From contig JAKSPJ010000018.1 of the NCBI GenBank assembly GCA_024404915.1, forward strand, positions 1-39,531: a stretch of DNA of 39,531 nt, read 5' to 3'. Origin of the DNA: Oscillospiraceae bacterium. GTDB taxonomy: Bacteria; Bacillota; Clostridia; Oscillospirales; Ruminococcaceae. Position numbers and translations under genes: made by a program. Each line of letters starts with the position of its first letter. Position 1 is the stretch's first letter. Shown here in pieces: positions 33,365 through 39,531 of the stretch. The notes below the pieces were generated by a model that worked only from the letters and a program-made list of their open reading frames with translations, made no database searches and had not been told where the DNA came from.

Positions 33365-34957
33365 ATGCTGCGAGTGCCGGATTTGGCTTTGCCATTGGAT
33401 TATACGGAAGAGATGCTTCGAAAAGCAGCAGCCAGAGCAATCCGATGCAAACCCAATGACATAACGGCAATTCTGCTGGCCCGCAGAGCAGTAGATGCCA
33501 GAAGACAGGTGCAGTTTATTATCACGGCAGATGCCACGGTAAAAAACGAAACGGAACTGCTGAAAAAGCTTCCGAAGAATACAAAAATTAAGCAGGTGCA
33601 GCCCTATCAGCTGCCCCATTATGAGAAAAAGACAAGCAGCAAACGCCCCGTAATCATCGGCGCAGGTCCTGCGGGATTATTTGCAGCGTGGATTCTGGCA
33701 AAAGCAGGATTGCAGCCGATTGTGCTGGAGCGTGGAAAACAGGTATCGGAGCGTCAGAAAGCGGTGTCCGAATACTATCTGACGGGAAAGCTGGACCCGG
33801 AATGCAATGTGCAGTTTGGGGAAGGCGGTGCAGGTACTTTTTCGGATGGAAAACTAAATACCGGAACGAAAAGTGTCCATATCAGACAAGTGCTGCAGAT
33901 TTTCACGGACTGCGGTGCACCGGAGGAAATATTGTGGCAGGCAAAACCGCATATCGGCACAGACCGTCTGGCGGAATGCATTCCTGCATTGCGCCGATGC
34001 ATTGAAGCGGAAGGGGGAACGGTGCATTTTCAGGCGAAATGCACAGGGATAACCCTGAAAAACGGACAAATCGTATCTGTGGAATATGTGCAGAACGGTA
34101 CTGATTTTTCATTGGAAACCAGTCATGTGATTCTGGCGGTGGGCCATAGTGCGAGAGATGTGTTTCAATGGCTCTCAGAGATGCAGCTTCCAATGGAGCA
34201 GAAAGCCTTTTCCCTTGGTGTGCGCATTGAGCATCTCCAGCGTGATATGAATCGGATTTGCTATGGTTCTGCGGCAGAGCATCCTGCGCTGGGGGCAGCA
34301 AGTTATCAGGTTGCAGCACATCTTCCGGACGGCCGTGGCATTTACTCTTTCTGTATGTGCCCCGGCGGCGTAGTACAGGCTGCCGCATCTGAAGCGGAGA
34401 CGGTTGTTACGAATGGCATGAGCTGCTTTGCCCGTGATGCGGAGAATGCCAACAGTGCCATTCTGGTGGGCATAACGCCGGAGGATTTCGGTTCTGATGA
34501 GATTCTGGCAGGCGTAGAGCTGCAGCGGAAAATCGAGCATGCGGCTTATGTGGCAGGCGGATGTACCGGAAAAGCACCGGCGATACTGTTGGGAGATTTT
34601 CTGAAAAACCAGCAGTCAGCGGTGCTGGGAAATGTTGCCCCAAGTTATCCCCTGGGCACGGTATTTGCCAGGCCGGAAACCTGTCTCCCGGAGACTGTCT
34701 GCCAGGCATTGCGTGCAGGTATCCCGCTTCTGGATCAAAGACTGCATGGCTTTTTGCAGAAAGATGCCGTAATGACAGCACCGGAAACCAGAAGCTCTTC
34801 CCCTGTTCGTATTCTGCGAAATCCTGAAACACTGGAGGCGCTGACTGTCAAGGGACTGTATCCCTGTGGAGAAGGTGCAGGTTATGCAGGCGGTATCATG
34901 TCAGCTGCAGTAGACGGCATACGCTGTGCAGAAAAAATACTTGCTGATTGTCATTGA
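33365..34957 (+). CDS. COG2509-type FAD-dependent dehydrogenase
   Basis: A 530-residue flavoprotein. An N-terminal domain of about 95 residues (MLRVPDLALPLDY...) precedes the Rossmann FAD motif IIGAGPAGLFAAWILA. The family signature CNVQFGEGGAGTFSDGKLNTG follows in two adjoining blocks, with VILAVGHSARDVF later, and the C-terminus has YPCGEGAGYAGGIMSAAVDG. Such proteins are common in clostridia, with unknown substrates. Start: GGCGGTGG lies about 8 bp before the ATG at 33365, and homologous proteins begin with this MLR motif; the frame is open up to 33266 but that stretch includes the trpB2 stem-loop. Confidence 0.87.
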   Translation: MLRVPDLALPLDYTEEMLRKAAARAIRCKPNDITAILLARRAVDARRQVQFIITADATVKNETELLKKLPKNTKIKQVQPYQLPHYEKKTSSKRPVIIGAGPAGLFAAWILAKAGLQPIVLERGKQVSERQKAVSEYYLTGKLDPECNVQFGEGGAGTFSDGKLNTGTKSVHIRQVLQIFTDCGAPEEILWQAKPHIGTDRLAECIPALRRCIEAEGGTVHFQAKCTGITLKNGQIVSVEYVQNGTDFSLETSHVILAVGHSARDVFQWLSEMQLPMEQKAFSLGVRIEHLQRDMNRICYGSAAEHPALGAASYQVAAHLPDGRGIYSFCMCPGGVVQAAASEAETVVTNGMSCFARDAENANSAILVGITPEDFGSDEILAGVELQRKIEHAAYVAGGCTGKAPAILLGDFLKNQQSAVLGNVAPSYPLGTVFARPETCLPETVCQALRAGIPLLDQRLHGFLQKDAVMTAPETRSSSPVRILRNPETLEALTVKGLYPCGEGAGYAGGIMSAAVDGIRCAEKILADCH

Positions 34958-34963
34958 CGAAAA

Positions 34964-34992
34964 ACCGCATCCGATGTGAAATCGGATGCGGT
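34964..34992 (-). terminator. Terminator of the lichenase gene
   Basis: A perfect 12-bp stem (ACCGCATCCGAT with ATCGGATGCGGT) around a 5-nt loop. Read on the minus strand it is followed by TTTT, so it serves the minus-strand GH16 gene; on the + strand it follows the flavoprotein stop and may also block convergent transcripts. Confidence 0.85.
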
Positions 34993-35004
34993 AAAGGAAG
35001 GTCA

Positions 35005-37446
35005 TTACTGCTTGTTGTAGGTAACCCACTGATAACGGGCGGTCAGCGGAGTTTTGCCATTGAAAGCCTTCAGCCAGTCATCAACAGTCTTGCCCGGCCA
35101 TGCATTCATCATAATCTTGCCAGGTGTTGTAGGAATATTCTGGTATGCAGTGTAAACTGCTTTGCCGTCAACATACCAGGTAATCTTGTCACGCTGCCAA
35201 TCGAAACCGTAGGTGTGATAGCCTTCAGAAGCATCAAAGCCCAGGTCAATCATTTTTTCGTGGTTGCCAACGCCATTGGTGTAGTAGTTGAGCTGAACCT
35301 TTGTGGTGTCCTTGCCCAGAATTTCGATGTCAATTTCGTCCCAGGGGTTGTTGTCAGAAGGACCAGTGTAGGTGAAGAAAGAAGACACAACGCCGTCATT
35401 CTTGATTGCCTGCATAGAAGTTTCGTAATAACCAAAGCTGTAGAAATCATTGGTACGGAACTCGCCGCCGGAATAGCCGGGGTTCCAGTCCGGGTTTCCA
35501 TCGCCTGCGTTCCATTTCCGGTCAACACGCAGCTCCAGGTTGCCGGTGGAAACGATCTGTGCGTTCTGCTTATACCAGAAGCAGTCGAAAGGCTTGCCGT
35601 TGGTCCAGCCATCGGATGCGAAGAAGTCACCTGCGTTTCCGGTTCTGAAATCAGAAACCATGGTTGCACTGCTGTTCATGGGAGTACCCATATCTTTCAG
35701 ACCGGAAGGTGTCATATTGCCTGTGGTGGGGTTCTGAGGCTGAGACTGAGTATTGCTGCTCTTCTTGTAGGTAACCCACTGATAACGGGCGGTCAGCGGA
35801 GTTTTGCCATTGAAAGCCTTCAGCCAGTCATCGACAGTCTTGCCCGGCCATGCATTCATCATAATCTTGCCGGGTGTGCTTGGGATGTTCTGTGTAGCGG
35901 AGTAAACTTCCTTGCCGTCAACATACCAGGTAATCTTGTCACGCTGCCAATCAAAGCCATAGGTGTGATAGCCTTCAGAAGCATCAAAGCCCAGGTCAAT
36001 CATTTTTTCGTGGTTGCCAACGCCATTGGTGTAGTAGTTGAGCTGAACCTTTGTGGTGTCCTTGCCCAGAATTTCGATGTCAATTTCGTCCCAGGGGTTG
36101 TTGTCAGAAGGACCTGTGTAGGTGAAGAAAGAAGACACAACGCCGTCATTCTTGATTGCCTGCATGGAGGTCTCGTAGTAGCCGTAGCCATAGAATTCAT
36201 TGGTACGGAACTCACCGCCGGAATAGCTGGGATTCCAGTCCGGGTTTCCATCGCCTGCATTCCATTTCTGGTCTACACGCAGTTCCAGATGATCCTTGAC
36301 AATTTCCGCATTCTGCTTATACCAGAAGCAATCGAAAGGCTTGCCGTTGGTCCAGCCATCGGAAGCGAAGAAATCGCCTGCATCGCCGGAGCGGAAATTG
36401 GAATACATATCTGCTGTGGTATCAGGCTGTGTGCCGTAATCAGGAATCGTGTTAGGATCCTGCTGCGGCGGATTCTGCTGCTGGGCGTTGCTGCTCTTCT
36501 TGTAGGTAACCCACTGATAACGGGCAGTCAGCGGAGTTTGGCCATTGAAAGCCTTCAGCCAGTCGTCAACAGTCTTGCCCGGCCATGCGTTCATCATAAT
36601 CTTGCCGGGTGTGCTTGGGATGTTCTGTGTAGCGGAGTAAACTTCCTTGCCGTCAACATACCAGGTAATCTTGTCACGCTGCCAATCAAAGCCATAGGTG
36701 TGATAGCCTTCAGAAGCATCAAAGCCCAGGTCAATCATTTTTTCGTGGTTGCCAACGCCATTGGTGTAGTAGTTGAGCTGAACCTTTGTGGTGTCCTTGC
36801 CCAGAATTTCGATGTCAATTTCGTCCCAGGGGTTGTTGTCAGAAGGACCTGTGTAGGTGAAGAAAGAAGACACAACGCCGTCATTCTTGATTGCCTGCAT
36901 GGAGGTCTCGTAGTAGCCGTAGCCATAGAATTCATTGGTACGGAACTCACCGCCGGAATAGCTGGGATTCCAGTCCGGGTTTCCATCGCCTGCATTCCAT
37001 TTCTGGTCTACACGCAGTTCCAGATGATCCTTGACAATTTCCGCATTCTGCTTATACCAGAAGCAATCGAAAGGCTTGCCGTTGGTCCAGCCATCGGAAG
37101 CGAAGAAATCGCCTGCATCGCCGGAGCGGAAATTGGAATACATATCTGCTGTGGTATCAGGCTGTGTGCCGTAATCAGGAATCGTGCCGGATACTGACGG
37201 ATTCAGAACGCTGCGCTTCAGAGCAGAAAGATCGACAGCATTAATTCTGCCGTCATTGTTGAAATCGGTTACGCCTGGACCGCTTTTGCCCAGCAGATAG
37301 CTCTGCATCAGCTTGACATCGCTGAGCCCCACCTTGCCGTCACCGTCATAATCACCCAGTCCGGCTGCAAATGCTGTGAAAACAGCACTGCCGGTGATGG
37401 TAAGAGCTGCAACCGCTGCAACCAGACGCTGGCTATATTTTTTCAT
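35005..37446 (-). CDS. Cellulosomal triple-module GH16 lichenase (dockerin - 3x GH16)
   Basis: An 813-residue secreted protein. A signal peptide (about 1-28) is followed by an N-terminal type I dockerin (31-82) with calcium loops [12 protein letters not shown] and [12 protein letters not shown]. Three GH16 beta-1,3-1,4-glucanase modules follow at about 89-317, 334-562 and 586-813, separated by Gln/Asn/Pro linkers. Each has the intact catalytic motif [17 protein letters not shown]; in module 1 the nucleophile is Glu209, the helper Asp211 and the acid/base Glu213. It should hydrolyse mixed-linkage cereal beta-glucan while attached to a cellulosome. SD AAGGAGG precedes the ATG. It is divergent from an AraC-family regulator, and its promoter resembles that of the GH30 xylanase. 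Confidence 0.95.
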   Translation of the reverse strand: MKKYSQRLVAAVAALTITGSAVFTAFAAGLGDYDGDGKVGLSDVKLMQSYLLGKSGPGVTDFNNDGRINAVDLSALKRSVLNPSVSGTIPDYGTQPDTTADMYSNFRSGDAGDFFASDGWTNGKPFDCFWYKQNAEIVKDHLELRVDQKWNAGDGNPDWNPSYSGGEFRTNEFYGYGYYETSMQAIKNDGVVSSFFTYTGPSDNNPWDEIDIEILGKDTTKVQLNYYTNGVGNHEKMIDLGFDASEGYHTYGFDWQRDKITWYVDGKEVYSATQNIPSTPGKIMMNAWPGKTVDDWLKAFNGQTPLTARYQWVTYKKSSNAQQQNPPQQDPNTIPDYGTQPDTTADMYSNFRSGDAGDFFASDGWTNGKPFDCFWYKQNAEIVKDHLELRVDQKWNAGDGNPDWNPSYSGGEFRTNEFYGYGYYETSMQAIKNDGVVSSFFTYTGPSDNNPWDEIDIEILGKDTTKVQLNYYTNGVGNHEKMIDLGFDASEGYHTYGFDWQRDKITWYVDGKEVYSATQNIPSTPGKIMMNAWPGKTVDDWLKAFNGKTPLTARYQWVTYKKSSNTQSQPQNPTTGNMTPSGLKDMGTPMNSSATMVSDFRTGNAGDFFASDGWTNGKPFDCFWYKQNAQIVSTGNLELRVDRKWNAGDGNPDWNPGYSGGEFRTNDFYSFGYYETSMQAIKNDGVVSSFFTYTGPSDNNPWDEIDIEILGKDTTKVQLNYYTNGVGNHEKMIDLGFDASEGYHTYGFDWQRDKITWYVDGKAVYTAYQNIPTTPGKIMMNAWPGKTVDDWLKAFNGKTPLTARYQWVTYNKQ
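35752..37182 (-). repeat. Tandem direct repeat, 735-bp period, inside the lichenase gene
   Basis: The DNA for modules 1 (about 37182-36487) and 2 (about 36447-35752) is nearly identical, with only a handful of substitutions by eye, most of them clustered at the module's 3' end. Module 3 (35691-35005) shares long identical stretches in its centre but diverges at both ends. This indicates recent duplication or gene conversion. The repeat is long enough to be misassembled from short reads. Confidence 0.9.
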
Positions 37447-37517
37447 AAGTAGTCCTCCTTCTGTATTTATAAAAATCCCCTAAGTTTTGTTGCTCTTTGC
37501 AACTATATTATGTTGTC

Positions 37518-37573
37518 AGTATATCATAGTTTATTTTTATATAATGTCACAATAATATTTTTTATGTCAAAAT
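37518..37573 (-). promoter_or_regulatory. Lichenase promoter with AraC-type operator
   Basis: In gene direction (minus strand): ATTTTGACAT (37573-37564), CATAAAAAATA within it, TTGTGA (37552-37547), an 18-nt gap, and TATGATATACT (37528-37518). The + strand view shows direct repeats AATGTCACAAT (37543-37553) and TATGTCAAAAT (37563-37573), exactly 20 bp apart. The leader also has a small hairpin, GTTGC-TCTTT-GCAAC (37489-37503). Confidence 0.65.
37540..37545 (+). promoter_or_regulatory. Candidate -10 box of the araC-family gene
   Basis: TATAAT at 37540-37545 on the + strand has no good -35 at 17 bp. The start would be near 37552, inside the tandem repeats at 37543-37573, so a protein bound there should affect transcription of its own gene. 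Confidence 0.45.
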
Positions 37574-37608
37574 TTTGTGGTAATTTGATATTTGTGGAGT
37601 GTGATGAT

Positions 37609-38361
37609 ATGGATATTGAGAAGAAACTGACGCACCAGGCATTTTTAAACCGAGAGGAGAGTATTTCTCACCTGGCCTATGAGCGTGAAAATGCATTTTT
37701 CCAGAGCATTCAGGACGGCGACGCAGATACCATGCGAAAGCTGTATAAGCCTTTTGACAGCGGAGATATGGGCAAGCTAAGCAATAATCCCGTGCGGAAT
37801 CTGCAGTATCATCTGATTATAACAGTTGCCCTGATTACCCGTACCTGCATTGAGGGCGGCATGGAGATGGAGGAGGCATATAATCTGAGCGATATCTACA
37901 TCCGTGGCATCGACAGCTGCAAGAGCGAAGATGATGTGCGGATGCTGCACAAAGAAGTGGTGGAGGATTATACCCAGCGTATGTATCTGATGAAGAAGAA
38001 AAACCGATATCCGAAAGCCATTGTGGTCTGCATGGACTATATATATGACAATCTGCACACAAAGCTGACATTGCCTGAACTGGCAAATGCTTCCGGGCTG
38101 ACACCGCCCTATCTTTCCCGTTTGTTTCGTAAAGAGGTGGGTTTGACCATTTCAGAATACATTATGAAAAAGCGGATTGAAGCGGCGCAAAATATGCTGC
38201 GGTATTCAGAATACTCCTGTATTGCCATTTCGGACTACCTTTGTTTCAGCTCAGAGAGTCATTTTATCCATGTGTTTCGTCAGCACACAGGATATACTCC
38301 CCGTAAATATCGTGAACAATTTTTCAGAGTCCGGAAAAAAGAAAGTGTAAACAATCTGTAG
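37609..38361 (+). CDS. AraC-family transcriptional regulator
   Basis: A 250-residue regulator. The C-terminal 100 residues form the double helix-turn-helix of the AraC/XylS family: LPELANASGLTPPYLSRLFR (first HTH), KEVGLTISEYIMKKRIEAA, and the second HTH ending SSESHFIHVFRQHTGYTPRKYR. The N-terminal 150 residues are helical, not the sugar-binding cupin of AraC itself; they resemble the two-component-linked or YesN-like regulators without a receiver. Ligand unknown. Start: GGAG at 37595-37598 lies 10 bp before the ATG at 37609. It is divergent from the lichenase gene and the intergenic space has 20-bp-spaced repeats typical of AraC-family sites, so it probably controls the lichenase and itself. 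Confidence 0.88.
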   Translation: MDIEKKLTHQAFLNREESISHLAYERENAFFQSIQDGDADTMRKLYKPFDSGDMGKLSNNPVRNLQYHLIITVALITRTCIEGGMEMEEAYNLSDIYIRGIDSCKSEDDVRMLHKEVVEDYTQRMYLMKKKNRYPKAIVVCMDYIYDNLHTKLTLPELANASGLTPPYLSRLFRKEVGLTISEYIMKKRIEAAQNMLRYSEYSCIAISDYLCFSSESHFIHVFRQHTGYTPRKYREQFFRVRKKESVNNL

Positions 38362-38367
38362 CCAGCC

Positions 38368-38413
38368 TGTCACAATAATTTCACTTGACTTTTTGGATAG
38401 AAAAGTGTATAAT
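38368..38413 (+). promoter_or_regulatory. Promoter of the cohesin-like lipoprotein gene, with a shared 12-mer
   Basis: TTGACT (38385-38390) and perfect TATAAT (38408-38413) are spaced by 17 bp. Five bases upstream of the -35 lies TGTCACAATAAT (38368-38379), identical to 37545-37556 in the lichenase/AraC operator. Confidence 0.75.
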
Positions 38414-38483
38414 AGATGCATAGCCCGGATGATGAACGGCGGACTATAGAAACAATTCAAGACGGCGAAAGGAGCCAATCAGT

Positions 38484-39443
38484 ATGAAAAATACTATTAG
38501 AAAAATAAGTGCATTGCTGCTGGCAGCAGCAATGATGCTGCCGGCTTTTGCTTGCGGAAGCAACAGCAGCAATGATGAAAGCAGCAATACCGCAGACCTT
38601 TCCAGTGATGAGTCTTCTGCTGACAGCAGTGCTGGTGATGCAGAAAGTGGTCTCGATATTCAGATTGATGACCCGAATGCAGTGGTTGATGGCACCAGTG
38701 CAAATGCTGACAATACACCTTCTGGTCAGGTTACAACAGATCCGAATGTTGTAACTGATGCAGGCGGCGGCCAGAATAACAAGCTGGTATTCCTGGAGCC
38801 TACAAAGGAGCAGGAGGAGGCTGCAAACGGCAATCGTCCGATTATCACAACAAAGCGTGGCAGCGACGGTACTTACTACATTCCGCAGACAGATATCAAC
38901 GGTGCCATTGTGACAGATACCAACGGTGAAAGCAAGACTGAAGTTTTCACAGGTACAACAGTTGCTGCAAAGTATGAAGAGCCTACCTACGAGCCGAACC
39001 AGAAAACCTATCAGGCATACTGGCTGGATATTTCTGAGCGCAAGGACTTTGTTTTTGAAGGCAATCTGCTGGAATTTGAAGTCAAGATCAGCGAAGATGC
39101 AAAGGATGGCGTATATCCGGTAGAGATGTTCTTTACTGATTTCTCCAACTATGATGCAAAGAGCCTGAAGGACATCGCATGCCGTCCGGGCTACATCTGC
39201 ATCAATTCCGATCAGCCGGCCGAGATTCCGCTGAATGATGGCCAGATGACACTGACTCCGGATACCCTTTCTGCAAAACCGGGCGACGTGATTAAGATGA
39301 ACGTCCGCATCGACAATAACCCCGGTATCGTTGCATTCGTGGTTCGTATGCACTATGATGCAAACATTATGACAATTACCAATGCAGGCGCAGGCAGCGA
39401 TCTGGGCGAACTTGCTCCGCTGACAGCATCTCCCATGGCATAA
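38484..39443 (+). CDS. Lipoprotein with cohesin-like sequence in swapped order
   Basis: A 319-residue exported lipoprotein with signal peptide and lipobox A21-F-A-C24. Residues 25-95 are a Ser/Asp-rich spacer fit to cross the cell wall, and 96-175 are a Thr/Asn-rich region. Residues about 175-241 (AYWLD, GNLLEFEVKISEDAKDGVYP, GYICIN) resemble the C-terminal half of a cohesin. Residues 253-305 (LTPDTLSAKPGDVIKMNV, NNPGIVAFVVRMHYD) resemble the N-terminal half. Cohesins bind dockerins, so this could tether the nearby dockerin enzymes to the cell. The stop comes right after the N-terminal-like half, so either the module is circularly permuted or the gene is truncated. SD AAAGGAGC precedes the ATG. 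No terminator is seen after it. Confidence 0.75.
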   Translation: MKNTIRKISALLLAAAMMLPAFACGSNSSNDESSNTADLSSDESSADSSAGDAESGLDIQIDDPNAVVDGTSANADNTPSGQVTTDPNVVTDAGGGQNNKLVFLEPTKEQEEAANGNRPIITTKRGSDGTYYIPQTDINGAIVTDTNGESKTEVFTGTTVAAKYEEPTYEPNQKTYQAYWLDISERKDFVFEGNLLEFEVKISEDAKDGVYPVEMFFTDFSNYDAKSLKDIACRPGYICINSDQPAEIPLNDGQMTLTPDTLSAKPGDVIKMNVRIDNNPGIVAFVVRMHYDANIMTITNAGAGSDLGELAPLTASPMA

Positions 39444-39469
39444 GCAATCATCTGATTCTGATTAAAGAG

Positions 39470-39531
39470 AGGCGTGTTTTGATATAATCCCCTTAGAGTA
39501 GACACACTAAATAGCAAAAAGTGTGAAAACT
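39470..39531 (+). other. Possible insertion-sequence end or next promoter at the window edge
   Basis: The last 60 bp contain TATAAT (39483-39488) followed by TAGAGTAGACACACT and the inverted pair CACACT (39503-39508)/AGTGTG (39520-39525). The GTAGACACAC motif recalls the left ends of IS3-family elements, but no transposase is in view, so this stays a suspicion. Confidence 0.25.

Noticed and set aside
34948..37197. 749-codon open frame on the + strand antisense to the lichenase gene
   Set aside because: It is the mirror of the repeated GH16 coding sequence and shows the same 735-bp periodicity. The minus-strand protein has a signal peptide, dockerin and catalytic motifs; the + frame has none and no SD.
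1..39531. CRISPR array, prophage or toxin-antitoxin module
   Set aside because: No evenly spaced direct repeats, phage genes or small antitoxin-like pairs were found. The only long repeats are the lichenase modules.

Overview
The window looks like chromosomal DNA of a cellulosome-forming, fibre-degrading Ruminococcus (Bacillota, Oscillospirales). The evidence is two dockerin-bearing secreted plant cell-wall enzymes, a cohesin-like lipoprotein, Gram-positive style Shine-Dalgarno sites, and strong housekeeping promoters of TTGACA-N17-TATAAT type. No species is assigned. There is no phage, plasmid or CRISPR content; one possible insertion-sequence end lies at the extreme right.

Layout. 1-2820 (+): tRNA-Gln, a membrane-anchored leucine-rich-repeat protein and a TrhA/hemolysin III membrane protein, each closed by a hairpin terminator. 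2862-3791 (-): a 1-phosphofructokinase family kinase with its own promoter. 4102-10204 (-): a tightly packed operon recA-recX-rimO-pgsA-zinc-finger membrane protein-BaiN-like flavoprotein, with several 4-bp overlaps. 10314-17285 (-): a second long operon of citrate synthase, FG-GAP-like lipoprotein, OmpR-type response regulator, WalK-like histidine kinase, DUF1385 membrane protein and prmC, driven by a consensus promoter at 17373-17401.

17902-20724 (+) is a secreted four-module xylan enzyme (GH30 xylanase, CBM22, dockerin, CE1 esterase). It is followed on + by a second, diverged citrate synthase, a zinc-ribbon/TPM-domain pair, gltX, a mini zinc-ribbon protein, a superoxide reductase, an aldo/keto reductase with ferredoxin clusters, two paralogous unknown proteins and a cation/proton antiporter. 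A DUF815 AAA+ ATPase (-) is divergent from an orphan TrpB2-type tryptophan synthase beta chain (+), followed by a COG2509-type flavoprotein. The right end is a polysaccharide cluster: a dockerin protein with three GH16 lichenase modules (-), a divergent AraC-family regulator (+), and a lipoprotein carrying cohesin-like halves in swapped order (+).

The most interesting observation is regulatory. The promoters of the GH30 xylanase and the GH16 lichenase, about 20 kb apart, share one architecture in the same orientation: ATTTTG, the 11-mer CATAAAAAATA, TTGTGA, an 18-19 nt gap, and TATGATATA. The element contains repeats 20 bp apart, the arrangement typical of AraC-family operators, and lies directly in front of the AraC gene. 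The cohesin-like lipoprotein promoter carries an identical 12-mer from this element. My inference is that the AraC protein controls a small local regulon of dockerin enzymes and a possible surface receptor for them.
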